From: Caballeronia hypogeia
GTDB lineage: Bacteria > Pseudomonadota > Gammaproteobacteria > Burkholderiales > Burkholderiaceae
NCBI RefSeq assembly: GCF_001544875.2
Contig: NZ_FCOA02000015.1
Coordinates: forward strand, 1 to 64,000
Reading direction: 5' to 3'
DNA: 64,000 bases
The notes under the pieces were generated by a model. It was given only the letters and a program-made list of their open reading frames with translations. It made no database searches and was not told the origin of the DNA. Within the stretch, counting starts at the first letter, position 1. Each line of letters starts with the position of its first letter. The position numbers were made by a program, and so were the translations under genes. This document shows positions 26,605 through 35,080 of the stretch, in pieces.

Positions 26605-27981
26605 ATGAACTTCGAACTTCTGTTTTCCGCGCCCTCGGCGCAGGCGGGCCGGACCGTGCGCTACGCGCTCACCGGCGCGAAGGGCGGCTTCGCCCGCACG
26701 CTGCTCGCGCAGACGCGCCTGATCGAGCGGCTCGTGCCGGCGGCGCTGTGCGATCTCGACGTCGCGGGCCTGCGCGCGATGTGCATCGAACTGGGCTTCG
26801 ACGCCGCGTCGCTCGTCGAATGCGCGGACGCCGCGAGCGTGGCGGCGCTCGCGCCGGGCCAGATCGCGCTCGTAGCCGATGTCGCGCTGCTCGCCGCGTC
26901 GAGCTACGACATCCTGGTGGAAGCGACCGGCAATCCTTCGGTGGGTTATCGCGTCGCGGTGGAAGCGCTCGAAGCGAAGCGCCATGTCGCGATGGTCAGC
27001 AAGGAAGTGGATTCCGTCGCGGGCATCGCGCTCGCGCGGCTCGCGGAACGTCAGGGCGTCGTGTATACGACGGCGGACGGCGACCAGCCTTCGAACCTGA
27101 TCGGCTGGGTGACGTGGGCGCGCGTGCTGGGTCTCGAAATCGTCGCGGCGGGCAAGTCGAGCGAATACGACCTCGTCTTCGACGCCGCGACCGGCAACGT
27201 CACGCAACTCGATCAGACCTTCGCCGCGCCGGAACTCGCCGATCTGATGACGCTCGGCGACGACATTCCCGCGACGCTCGCGGCGCGCCGCGAAGCGCTG
27301 CGCGGCCGCAAGACGTCGGCCACCGCCGACTACTGCGAGATGAGCGTGGTCGCGACCAACACGAACCTCGTGTCCGACGTCGAACTGCTGCATTACCCGG
27401 TCGCGCGCACGACCGAACTCGCCGATATCTATGCGTTGCGCGAGGACGGCGGCGTGCTGTCGCGCGCGGGCGTGATCGATGTCTTCAACATGCTGCGCCG
27501 TCCCGACGAGGCGAGCTTCGCAGGCGGCGTGTTCGTCGTCGTGCGTACTTTCGATGCGCCCACGTGGGAGCTGCTCGCGCAGAAGGGCCACGTCGTGAGC
27601 CGCAACGGCCGCTACGCGTGCATGTATCTGCCGTATCACTTCATGGGCGTCGAGACGCCGATCACGCTGTTCGACGCCGTGCTCAACGGCAGGCCGTCGG
27701 GCGCGGCGAAGCCTGCTCAATGCGTGGTGCTGGCGGGCCGCGCGAATGTCGATATCGCGGCGGGAACGGTGCTGCACATGGGCGGCCATCATCACGACGT
27801 GACGGGCGTGCAGGCCGTTCTGCTGGATCGAAAAGGCGCGCCGGCCGATGTCGCGCCGCTGTATCTCGCGGCCCACGCCACGCTCGCGCGCGACGTGAAG
27901 GCGGGCGAGCTCATCACCATCGCCGATCTGCGGAACGCCGACGAAGCGCTGCTCGGCGCATGGCAGGCCGGTTGCGCGTAA
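26605..27981 (+). CDS. NAD(P)-dependent oxidoreductase, DXR-like (DRL) type with C-terminal SAF domain
   Basis: A 458-residue protein with an N-terminal Rossmann fold (YALTGAKGGFARTLL, DILVEATGNPSVG), a homoserine-dehydrogenase/DRL-like middle (HVAMVSKEVDSVAG, TTADGDQPSNL) and a C-terminal SAF-like region from about residue 370 (VVLAGRANVDIAAGTVL). From memory it belongs with the DXR-like oxidoreductases known from Brucella. DXR relatives couple hydride transfer with carbon rearrangement. In this operon it may replace the separate dehydrogenase and isomerase that feed OtnK; that role is inference. The GntP permease gene follows after 65 nt. Confidence 0.75.
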   Translation: MNFELLFSAPSAQAGRTVRYALTGAKGGFARTLLAQTRLIERLVPAALCDLDVAGLRAMCIELGFDAASLVECADAASVAALAPGQIALVADVALLAASSYDILVEATGNPSVGYRVAVEALEAKRHVAMVSKEVDSVAGIALARLAERQGVVYTTADGDQPSNLIGWVTWARVLGLEIVAAGKSSEYDLVFDAATGNVTQLDQTFAAPELADLMTLGDDIPATLAARREALRGRKTSATADYCEMSVVATNTNLVSDVELLHYPVARTTELADIYALREDGGVLSRAGVIDVFNMLRRPDEASFAGGVFVVVRTFDAPTWELLAQKGHVVSRNGRYACMYLPYHFMGVETPITLFDAVLNGRPSGAAKPAQCVVLAGRANVDIAAGTVLHMGGHHHDVTGVQAVLLDRKGAPADVAPLYLAAHATLARDVKAGELITIADLRNADEALLGAWQAGCA

Positions 27982-28046
27982 GCGCGCCGGACCGCCGACG
28001 ACAAAGACCACATTACTCGAACACTGAATCAGGAAGAGGGGACACC

Positions 28047-29396
28047 ATGCGGGGAGAATTCGGGACGATCGCGATGGCCGCGATCGCCATTGTCGTGCTG
28101 ATCGTATTGATCGCGCGCTGGCGGCTGAGTCCGTTCATCGCGCTGACGCTGACCGCGCTCGGACTCGGGCTCGCGGCGGGCGTGACGCCGGAACATGCGA
28201 TCGACAGCTTCACCAAGGGCTTCGGCGGCGCGCTCGCGCGCACCGGCCCGGTGGTCGGTCTGGGCGCGGTGCTGGGCGGCATCATGATCGGCACGGGCGG
28301 CGCGGACCGCATCGCGAATGCGTTCGTCGGCAAGCGGCCCTTGTGGCTCGCGCCGTGGACGGTGTGCGCGGCGGCCCTTTTGATCGGCATGCCGCATCTG
28401 TTCGACGTGAGCTTCATCATGCTCGCGCCGCTCGTCTATACGATCGCGCGCCGCACCGGCAGCCATCTGCTGTATATCGGTCTGCCGCTCGCGGCGGGTC
28501 TGTATGTGTCGCACGGTCTGCTGCCGCCGCATCCGGCGCCGACGCTCGCCGTGTCCGCGTATCACGCCAATACCGGCCTCACGCTGCTCTATGGCCTGAT
28601 CATCGCGATTCCGGCCGCCGTCATCACCGGGCCGCTCTTCACCGCGTTCGCGCGACGCAGCTTCGGCCCCGCGCCCGATCTGTCGAAGGGCCCGGGCGGC
28701 ACGCGCACCGACGCCGAAACCGCCAACGATGTCTCGCTCGCGCTGTCCGTGCTGTGCCTGCTGATTCCGCCGGGGCTGATGCTCGCGGGCACCATCGGCA
28801 TGGACTACAGCGTGAAGGGCACGGCCACGTATGTGTTCTTCCAGTCGCTCAACGATCCGATCCTGTCGCTGCTCGGGGCGGTGATCTTCGCGTTCTTCGC
28901 GCTCGGCATCAAAGGCCGTCACCCGCTCGACGACATGCAGAAGATGATCAGCAAGGGCATTGCGCCGCTTTCCGCGATCCTGCTGATTCTCGGCGCGGGC
29001 GGCGGCTTCAAGCAGATGCTCACGTCGATTCATCTGGACGCGATCATCGTCTCGCACACGGCGAGCTGGTCCGTGAGCCCGCTCGTGCTCGCCTGGGTGA
29101 TCGCGGCGCTGCTGCGCGTGTGCGTGGGCTCGGCGACGGTCGCGACCGTGGCGGCTTCGGGCATCGTCGCGCCGCTGCTGATGTCGCATCCGGGCGTCTC
29201 GCCGGAACTGATGGTGCTCGCCACGGCCTCGGGCGCGGTGATGCTCTCGCACGTCAACGATTCCGGCTTCTGGCTCTTCAAGGAATACTTCCAGCTGACG
29301 GTCGCGCAGACCTTGCGCACGTGGACGCTGATGCTGTGCGTGCAGTCGCTGGTGGGGCTGGCGGGCGTGCTGCTGATCAATATGTTCATCGGCTAA
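28047..29396 (+). CDS. GntP-family permease (acid-sugar:H+ symporter)
   Basis: Inner-membrane carrier of about 12 hydrophobic segments, 449 residues. ATG 28047 follows AGGAAGAGGGG; upstream codons in frame overlap the preceding gene and are not used. GntP features: MPHLFDVSFIMLAPLVY, SHGLLPPHPAPTLAV and SHVNDSGFWLFKEYF near the C-terminus. Next to otnK/otnC it presumably imports the tetronate-like substrate. The DeoR regulator begins 46 nt after its stop. Confidence 0.92.
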   Translation: MRGEFGTIAMAAIAIVVLIVLIARWRLSPFIALTLTALGLGLAAGVTPEHAIDSFTKGFGGALARTGPVVGLGAVLGGIMIGTGGADRIANAFVGKRPLWLAPWTVCAAALLIGMPHLFDVSFIMLAPLVYTIARRTGSHLLYIGLPLAAGLYVSHGLLPPHPAPTLAVSAYHANTGLTLLYGLIIAIPAAVITGPLFTAFARRSFGPAPDLSKGPGGTRTDAETANDVSLALSVLCLLIPPGLMLAGTIGMDYSVKGTATYVFFQSLNDPILSLLGAVIFAFFALGIKGRHPLDDMQKMISKGIAPLSAILLILGAGGGFKQMLTSIHLDAIIVSHTASWSVSPLVLAWVIAALLRVCVGSATVATVAASGIVAPLLMSHPGVSPELMVLATASGAVMLSHVNDSGFWLFKEYFQLTVAQTLRTWTLMLCVQSLVGLAGVLLINMFIG

Positions 29397-29442
29397 GATA
29401 GGCGACCCGCCGCGCGTGTGGGTCGCTTATAGAAGGTTTCCC

Positions 29443-30252
29443 ATGTCGAGCCAGGCCAAAACCGATGCATCCGATGTCCCGCTGATTCCCGATCAGCGGC
29501 GCGAGGCCATGCTGCGCCAGTTGCGCCGGGACAAGGTGCTCTCCGTGCATCAGTTGATGGAGTCGTTCAACTGTTCGCACATGACGGTGCGGCGCGATAT
29601 CGCCGCGCTGGAGGAAGCGGGCTTCGTCTACACGGTGCCGGGCGGCGTGCGCATCGCCAGTCATCTGAACAGCGAGCCGAGCCATCAGTCGAAGGCCGTG
29701 GTCGAGCAGCCGCAGAAGCAGGCCATCGCGCGACGCGCCACCGAGGGCTTGCGCTCCGGCATGTCGATCTATCTCGATGCGGGTACGACCATGCTGTCGT
29801 TCGTGCCGCATATCGTCGAGCTGTCGGACATGACGGTCGTGACCAACGACTTTCAGATCGTGCGCGAACTCGCGAGCGCCACGCATGTGAACGTCATCCA
29901 TATCGGCGGGCAGCTCGATCACAAGAACCTGTCGAGCGTCGGCACGCTCGCGGCGGCGACGCTGCGGCAGGTCGTGCTCGATGTCGCGTTCATTTCCGCG
30001 AGTTCGTGGGATCTGCGGCGCGGCGTCACCACGCCGTCGGCGCCCAAGGTGGAAGTGAAGCTCGCCGCGATGGAATCGGCGTCGCGCACCGTGCTCACGG
30101 TCGCGAGCTCGAAATACGGCACGGTCGGGCTCTACAAGGTCGCGAGCCTCGAAAGCTTCGATCAGGTGATCACCGACGACGGTCTCGCTCCGGCGGCCGC
30201 GAACGGCATTCGTCAGTCGGGTATCGATCTGGCGCTTGCGGCGGTCGAGTAA
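29443..30252 (+). CDS. DeoR-family transcriptional regulator
   Basis: DNA-binding repressor, probably of the acid-sugar divergon. ATG 29443 is chosen with AGAAGG upstream, giving 269 residues. The winged HTH is at about 25-65 (LSVHQLMESFNCSHMTVRRD), followed by the DeoRC sensor domain with YLDAGTTML, VVTNDFQIV and VHIGGQL-like IHIGGQLD. The ligand is likely a phosphorylated intermediate, as for other DeoR members. It is the last gene of the + strand arm. Confidence 0.9.
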   Translation: MSSQAKTDASDVPLIPDQRREAMLRQLRRDKVLSVHQLMESFNCSHMTVRRDIAALEEAGFVYTVPGGVRIASHLNSEPSHQSKAVVEQPQKQAIARRATEGLRSGMSIYLDAGTTMLSFVPHIVELSDMTVVTNDFQIVRELASATHVNVIHIGGQLDHKNLSSVGTLAAATLRQVVLDVAFISASSWDLRRGVTTPSAPKVEVKLAAMESASRTVLTVASSKYGTVGLYKVASLESFDQVITDDGLAPAAANGIRQSGIDLALAAVE

Positions 30253-30461
30253 TTCGCGGCCTCGGAGCCTTTTGCGAGTGAATGACGGCTCGACTTTCGA
30301 CCGTTCGATGAAGCAGCCCGATGAATCCGGCGCGGGTTGCAAACCCTCTTTACGTCCCCTACCATCACATCCCGAATCAGAAAGATCGCGCGCAAAGGTC
30401 GAGCCGATGCGCGTGGAAACACGCCATCAAAAACAAGTCTGATACCGATTCCGGGAAAACA

Positions 30462-31031
30462 ATGAGTCAATCGACGGCGACATACCGTGGGCACGTATTG
30501 GTCGCGAAAGCGGCCAACGGTTCAGCGCAATGCTGGGCATGGAAGGACGGAAAGGCGCCATTCAAGGAGACAGCGCCGACACTCGAACAGGCGGAACGCC
30601 AGGCGCGTGACGCGATCGATGCCGCTCTGGGCCCGGCACAAGGCGCGGGTGACGTTGCAGTCGCGGCCTACATTCATGCGTTGAACGCGATTGCGCCGAT
30701 CAGCGAAGGTCAGCGCAAGATGCTCGTCGCACACTACCGAGCGCCTGATCGCACGATCACCGCGACGCAATTGGCCAAGGCTGCGGGCTACACCGACTAT
30801 CGCGGAGCCAACGTGCAATATGGCGCGCTCGGCAAGCTGATCCATGAGCAGCATCCGGTTGAGCTGCCGCGTCGGGCAGATCAGTCTCTGGTCTATACGT
30901 TTTCGATCGCCGACCCGGACGCCGTCGATATCGGCCGGGCGCTGAACGAGGAAGAAGACGCGCACTGGCGCTGGCCGATGCGGGCCGCCGTGGCCGAAGC
31001 GCTCGTCGCGGTGCGGCTGGTCAAGGCCTGA
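30462..31031 (+). CDS. Hypothetical protein, 189 aa
   Basis: Unrecognised cytoplasmic protein. ATG 30462 gives 189 residues; the frame is open further upstream, but that stretch lacks coding character. The N-terminal ~60 residues (YRGHVLVAKAANGSAQCWAW) and the central part (TITATQLAKAAGYTDYRGAN, then VQYGALGKLIHE) look like separate domains. The second resembles a small module I recall attached to some HNH-type restriction proteins; that resemblance is from memory and untested. It stands alone, with 209 bp before and 96 bp after. Confidence 0.65.
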   Translation: MSQSTATYRGHVLVAKAANGSAQCWAWKDGKAPFKETAPTLEQAERQARDAIDAALGPAQGAGDVAVAAYIHALNAIAPISEGQRKMLVAHYRAPDRTITATQLAKAAGYTDYRGANVQYGALGKLIHEQHPVELPRRADQSLVYTFSIADPDAVDIGRALNEEEDAHWRWPMRAAVAEALVAVRLVKA

Positions 31032-31088
31032 CAGGTTCGCCAGCGTCTCTCACTGACTCCTACACGCTCATCTTGCAATCGGTAATAA

Positions 31089-31102
31089 TATGGGATTCCA
31101 AT
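31089..31102. promoter_or_regulatory. Candidate GntR-type operator
   Basis: TATGGGATTCCAAT is an imperfect inverted repeat (TGG..T.CCA) just downstream of an AT-rich TAATAAT that could be a -10 element, 26 nt before the first possible start of the GntR regulator. Spacing and shape suit autoregulation by an FCD-type GntR protein. Confidence 0.35.
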
Positions 31103-31127
31103 GCACTGGCGTGCGTTCCCCTAGTCG

Positions 31128-31817
31128 ATGAGTCATTCCATGTCCGACCTGAAAGTTGACCGCAATGCGAAAACGTTGCGCGAGCTGACGCTCGAAAAGC
31201 TCCGCGAAGCTATCGTCCAAGGCTACTTCCGTCCCGGTGCGCGCCTGGTCGAACGCACATTGTGCGATGAACTGGGCGTGAGCCGCACGGTCGTGCGCGA
31301 AGTCTTGCGGCATCTGGAGACCGAAGGTCTGGTCGAGATCGTCGCGCGTCAGGGGCCGATCGTCGCGCGCCTCGATTCCACGCAGGTCGCGGAAATCTAC
31401 GAGCTGCGCGGCCTGCTGGAAGCCAACGCCGCGCGCGCCTGCGCCGAAAAGGTGACGCCGGAGATGATCGAAAAGCTGCGCGCCATCCGGCGCAAGATCG
31501 AAAACGCCTTCGCGAACGACGAATTCGCCGAAGTCCTGAGCGAGACCGAAGCCTTCTACGACGCGCTGTTCGAAGGCGCGCAGAAGTCGGTTTCCCTGTC
31601 GGTCGTGCGCTCGCTGAACACGCGGATCAACCGGCTGCGCGCACTGACCATCGCATCGACGGGGCGCGGGGCCGAGTCGAATCAGGAAATGAATACGCTG
31701 CTCGCAGCCATCGAACGGGGCGACGGCGCCGCCGCCTTCGATGCCTCCGCGGCACACATCCGGCGCGTGTCGGAACTTGCCCAACAGGCGCTCAGCCGGC
31801 TTTCCGAGTCCAGCTAA
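31128..31817 (+). CDS. GntR-family regulator, FCD subfamily
   Basis: Transcription factor for an unknown metabolite. 229 residues from ATG 31128 (ATG 31140 is an alternative). The winged HTH spans about 15-80 (LEKLREAIVQGYFRPGARL, CDELGVSRTVVREVLRHLE) and an all-helical FCD domain fills the rest (YELRGLLEANAARACAE, ETEAFYDALFEGA, RRVSELAQQAL). A strong terminator follows. Directly downstream lies a row of catabolic gene remnants, so its original target operon may be gone. Confidence 0.92.
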   Translation: MSHSMSDLKVDRNAKTLRELTLEKLREAIVQGYFRPGARLVERTLCDELGVSRTVVREVLRHLETEGLVEIVARQGPIVARLDSTQVAEIYELRGLLEANAARACAEKVTPEMIEKLRAIRRKIENAFANDEFAEVLSETEAFYDALFEGAQKSVSLSVVRSLNTRINRLRALTIASTGRGAESNQEMNTLLAAIERGDGAAAFDASAAHIRRVSELAQQALSRLSESS

Positions 31818-31840
31818 GTCGCCTTTTCGTCTTCCCGCAA

Positions 31841-31864
31841 ACCGCCCAATGGGCGGTTTTTTTT
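31841..31864 (+). terminator. Intrinsic terminator after the GntR gene
   Basis: ACCGCCC, loop AAT, GGGCGGT and eight T residues: a 7-bp GC-rich stem with a full T-tract, 23 nt after the stop codon. Confidence 0.92.
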
Positions 31865-31918
31865 CGCCTGGATTTTTCAGCGACTCCGAGGGTGAGAAGG
31901 CGGCGGCGCGGCCTCTGA

Positions 31919-32266
31919 AGCGAGGCCTATGGCAAAGCCGCGATCGTCGGCACCTCGGGCGAAATCGAGCACGCTTCCGCGATGATCCACACGCTGCGCT
32001 TCGGTAATCACTTCCGCAACGCGGTCGGCGCGAAAAGCTATCTGAGCTTCACCAATCTGCGCGGCGGACCGAACTGCCCGCTCACCATTCCGCTGATGCA
32101 CAAGCACGACGAAGGCATGCGTTCGCACTATCTGACGCTGCAGTTCTCCCTCGTCGATGCCCCCGCGCCCGACGAACTCGTGATCGCGCTGGGCGCGTCG
32201 ATCGGCGAGCGTCCGCATCACCGCGTCGGCGATCGTTATCAGGACATGAAGGAGCTGGGCGCATGA
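31919..32266 (+). pseudogene. DUF1185 (amino acid synthesis family) remnant, copy A
   Basis: C-terminal ~115 residues of a PF06684-type protein: EAYGKAAIVGTSGEIEHASA, HTLRFGNHFRNAVGAKSY, SHYLTLQFSL and RPHHRVGDRYQDMKELGA, then a TGA overlapping the next ATG. A stop codon in frame at 31916 cuts it off, and the N-terminal ~75 residues are missing. A second remnant at 49550-49885 is broken at nearly the same codon. The intact family member usually sits in catabolic operons; its biochemical role is poorly defined. Confidence 0.75.
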
Positions 32267-32463
32267 AGCCGGAGGCGAGCCGCGGGCGGCACGGCGGCCG
32301 GCATGCGCTACAGCCTGTATGCGTCGCGCGGGATTTGCGCACGCTGCTGCTGACGGTGAATCCGGCGGGCTACGCGCGCACTTACCGATTGTTCGCGAAC
32401 TCGGACGCAGCGCATGTCGGACGTCTTGCCGAGCTGCGCATGCCGGCGCTGTTCCTGACCGGC
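32263..32463 (+). pseudogene. Alpha/beta hydrolase remnant, copy A
   Basis: Begins with the native-looking ATG overlapping the DUF1185 stop, then only the C-terminal third of a hydrolase is readable: NPAGYARTYRLFANSDAAHV and ELRMPALFLTGA. The nucleophile-elbow Ser region and the N-terminal strands are gone. The sequence switches abruptly to an ABC ATPase frame at about 32463. Confidence 0.65.
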
Positions 32464-32465
32464 GC

Positions 32466-32655
32466 GTCACGGTGCTTTACGTCACGCACGATCAGGAAGA
32501 AGCGTTGCGCCTGTCGGATCGCATCGCGGTGTTCAACAAGGGGCGCATCGAGCAATGCGGCACCGGCGAGGAACTCTATGCGAACCCGGCGTCGAAATTC
32601 GTTGCGAACTTCATCGGCAACTCGAACTTCCTGCCGGTGCGCGTGACGGCGAGCA
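32466..32655 (+). pseudogene. ABC transporter ATPase remnant (PotA-like)
   Basis: In a new frame the sequence reads VTVLYVTHDQEEALRLSDRI, then AVFNKGRIEQCGTGEELYAN and FVANFIGNSNFLPV. This is the H-loop and post-switch region of a PotA/spermidine-type importer ATPase. Walker A, the signature motif and Walker B are absent. The fragment lost at least 200 residues at its 5' side. Confidence 0.75.
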
Positions 32656-32716
32656 GCGCGGAACAGTCGAGCGGCGGGACGGGTCGGCATCTTCCACCTG
32701 TTCTGATTCTCCATGC

Positions 32717-32745
32717 GCGTCGCGAATCGCGACGCTTCTTTTTTC
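32717..32745 (+). terminator. Intrinsic terminator within the remnant cluster
   Basis: GCGTCGCG, loop AAT, CGCGACGC, then TTCTTTTTT. An 8-bp stem with a T-rich tail, placed between the ABC ATPase remnant and the aldehyde dehydrogenase remnant. Confidence 0.8.
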
Positions 32746-32755
32746 GGGTATAGGA

Positions 32756-33414
32756 ATGACTGTGCAACTGAAATCCATGCTGAAGGACGCAGCGCTTCTG
32801 CGTCATGACGCGTTCATCGGCGGGCAATGGTGCGCGGCGGATTCTGGCGCGAGCTTCGAGGTGTTCGATCCGGCGAGGGGCGGCTCACTGGGCCACGTGC
32901 CGATGATGGGCGAAGCAGAAACGCGGGCCATGCGGCATTGGCCGCATCGATGGCGCGCAGTGGCGCGCGAAGACGGCGGAGGAGCGCGCCGTCGTGCTGC
33001 GCCGCTGGTTCGAGCTGATGCTCGAGCATGCGGACGATCTCGCGCTGATCCTGACGTCGGAGCAAGGCAAGCCGCTCGCGGAAGCGAAGGGCGAGATCGC
33101 GTATGCGGCGTCGTTTATCGAATGGTTCGCGGAAGAACGAACGCGACCGTCGACATGTGCGTGGCGAAGGAAGAGACCTTCGGGCCGCTTGCGCCGCTGT
33201 TCCGCTTTTCGAGCGACGAGGAAGTCGTGCGCCGAGTTCGGACTCGCCGCGTATTTCTACAGCCGCGACATCGGACGCATCTGGCGCGTGGCCGAGCAAC
33301 TGGAGCACGTCATGGTCGGCATCAACACCGGGGCCATCTCGAACGAGGTCGCGCCGTTCGGCGGGGTCAAGCAGTCGGGACTGGGACGCGAAGTATCTGT
33401 GCATTGCCGTCTGA
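32756..33414 (+). pseudogene. Succinate-semialdehyde dehydrogenase-like (ALDH) pseudogene
   Basis: Starts with a normal ATG and N-terminus (RHDAFIGGQWCAADSGA), then breaks repeatedly. A frameshift follows MGEAETRA, another follows AASMA. A readable block (WRAKTAEERAVVLRRWFELM to YAASFIEWFAEE) then jumps to CVAKEETFGPLAPLFRF. The ~240 central residues, including the catalytic Cys and Glu, are missing. EFGLAAYFYSRDIGRI, GGVKQSGLGRE and a final KYLCIAV plus stop complete it. A ~485-codon gene is reduced to 659 bp by at least five lesions. Confidence 0.88.
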
Positions 33415-33513
33415 GCATTGATCCGAGACTTCTTCAGCGATGACTTCCGGGCCCGCATCGACGCAGCCCGGGACGCCGCATCTCCGCCTGGCGCCGGGCG
33501 ACCGCCATGCGCG

Positions 33514-34902
33514 CTAGCTCGCGGTGCGCGTCGCCAAAGCCTTCGCGAATCGAGGATCGCTCAGATACGCGACGTTGAAGCGAAACCACGGCGACGCATT
33601 GATGGCATGCGCGGAGAAGATCGTTCCGGGCGCCAGGATCACGTGCTTCTCCAGCATCGTTCTGGCGAAGGCAATCGAATCGTCGCGGCCCGGCAGGCGG
33701 GCCCATAGATAAAGGCTCTGATCGCTCACCTTGAAGATGGTCGCGTTCAAACGCGTCAGCGCCTCGACGCCCGCCGCCGTCGCGCGCTTGAGCCGGTCCT
33801 GCAAGCGGTTCGTATGACGCAGAAAGTGCCCGTCGCTCACGATCGCGTCGAGCGTGCGTTCGCAGTATTCGCTGCTGCTCACGTGCGTGAGCATCTTCAC
33901 GTCGGCGAGATCGCTGGCGAGACTGGCATCGCAGGCAAGAAAGCCCACGCGCAGCGCCGCCGAGACCGACTTGGAAAAGCTGCCGATGTAAATCGTCCGG
34001 CGCAGTTGGTCGAGTGCGCTGATGCGCGTGGCCGACCGTGGCTTCAGATCCGCCAGCGCGTCGTTCTCCACGACGATCAGATCGTGCGCCTCCGCCAGTT
34101 GCAAAATGCGATGCGCCTTCGCCGCGCTGATATCCGTCGCGGTCGGATTGTGCCCGACCGACTGTGTGAAGAAGAGCCGCGGCCGATGCGTCTTCAGTCG
34201 CTCTTCGAGCGCCGCGATATCGGGTCCGTCGACGCCGCGCGGCACGCCGACGATATTCGCGCCCGACAGCTTGAGCTTGCCGAAGAGCGCGTAATAGCCG
34301 GGATCGTCCACGAGCACGGTGTCACCCGCGCGCACGAAGTAGCGCACGACCATGTCCATTGCCTGATTCGCGCCGTGCGTGAGGACGATCTGTTGCGGCG
34401 CAGCCTCGATCTCGTAGCCGGCGAGCTTCTGCTGCAAATGCTGACGCAAAGGCAGATAGCCGAAGCGGCTGCCATAGCGAAAGAGCGATGCGACGCCGGT
34501 ACGCACCACGCGCTGATGAAAGTGATCGAGCCGCGTTTCTTCGAGCCAGGCGACCGGCGGAAATCCCTCGCCGAGATTGAGAAAATCCGGCTTGCTCTGC
34601 AACTGTTCGCGCATGAGCCAGACGGAATCCATCGCGCGATCGAGCGTCGGCGCATCTTCGACCGGCTGCTGCGGCTTCGCCACGCTCGCGACGTAAAAGC
34701 CCGCGCCGCGACGAGGCTCGATGAGCCCGTTTGCCGTCAGCATGTCGAATGCGCTGATGACGGTATTCTTCGCGCAGCCGTTCGCCTCGGCGTATTCCCT
34801 GATCGACGGGAGTTTGTCTCCCGCACGCAAGACACCTTCGGTGATCTGTCTGGCGAGATTGTCCGCGAGTGTCGCCGACAGGCTCGACTTCTCATGTCGC
34901 AT
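33514..34902 (-). CDS. MocR-family regulator (GntR HTH fused to PLP aminotransferase domain)
   Basis: Likely regulator of the divergent mevalonate operon. ATG 34902 gives 462 residues; a GTG at 34929 is also open. The N-terminal winged HTH (ARQITEGVLRAGDKLPSIRE, GCAKNTVISAFDML) is followed by a fold-type I aminotransferase domain with DDPGYYALFGKL, VENDALADL and IGSFSKSVSAALRVGF, whose Lys would bind PLP. MocR proteins normally bind repeated sites in the divergent promoter; direct repeats are present there. The effector is unknown. Confidence 0.92.
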   Translation of the reverse strand: MRHEKSSLSATLADNLARQITEGVLRAGDKLPSIREYAEANGCAKNTVISAFDMLTANGLIEPRRGAGFYVASVAKPQQPVEDAPTLDRAMDSVWLMREQLQSKPDFLNLGEGFPPVAWLEETRLDHFHQRVVRTGVASLFRYGSRFGYLPLRQHLQQKLAGYEIEAAPQQIVLTHGANQAMDMVVRYFVRAGDTVLVDDPGYYALFGKLKLSGANIVGVPRGVDGPDIAALEERLKTHRPRLFFTQSVGHNPTATDISAAKAHRILQLAEAHDLIVVENDALADLKPRSATRISALDQLRRTIYIGSFSKSVSAALRVGFLACDASLASDLADVKMLTHVSSSEYCERTLDAIVSDGHFLRHTNRLQDRLKRATAAGVEALTRLNATIFKVSDQSLYLWARLPGRDDSIAFARTMLEKHVILAPGTIFSAHAINASPWFRFNVAYLSDPRFAKALATRTAS

Positions 34903-34937
34903 CGTATTGGCCTGTTCTGAAAGTCCCACGACCGTAC

Positions 34938-34991
34938 TGGGTACAGTGTGTTCGCTGTTTGTCGAAATTGTACCTTTCCAATGGGTACAGT
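34938..34991. promoter_or_regulatory. MocR operator region: two TGGGTACAGT direct repeats
   Basis: TGGGTACAGT occurs at 34938-34947 and 34982-34991, 44 bp start to start (about four helical turns). The second copy also pairs with TGTACC (34969-34974) as an inverted repeat, TGTACC-N9-GGTACA. Paired direct repeats in the gap between a mocR gene and its divergent target are the classic MocR arrangement. Confidence 0.7.
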
Positions 34992-35080
34992 CAGCCTATT
35001 ATTCGCCCATCCGGTGCGTCGCTGCAAGCGGCGCAAAAAGACAGTCGAAGCACACACATCCAGACAGCAGAGGAAGACAC

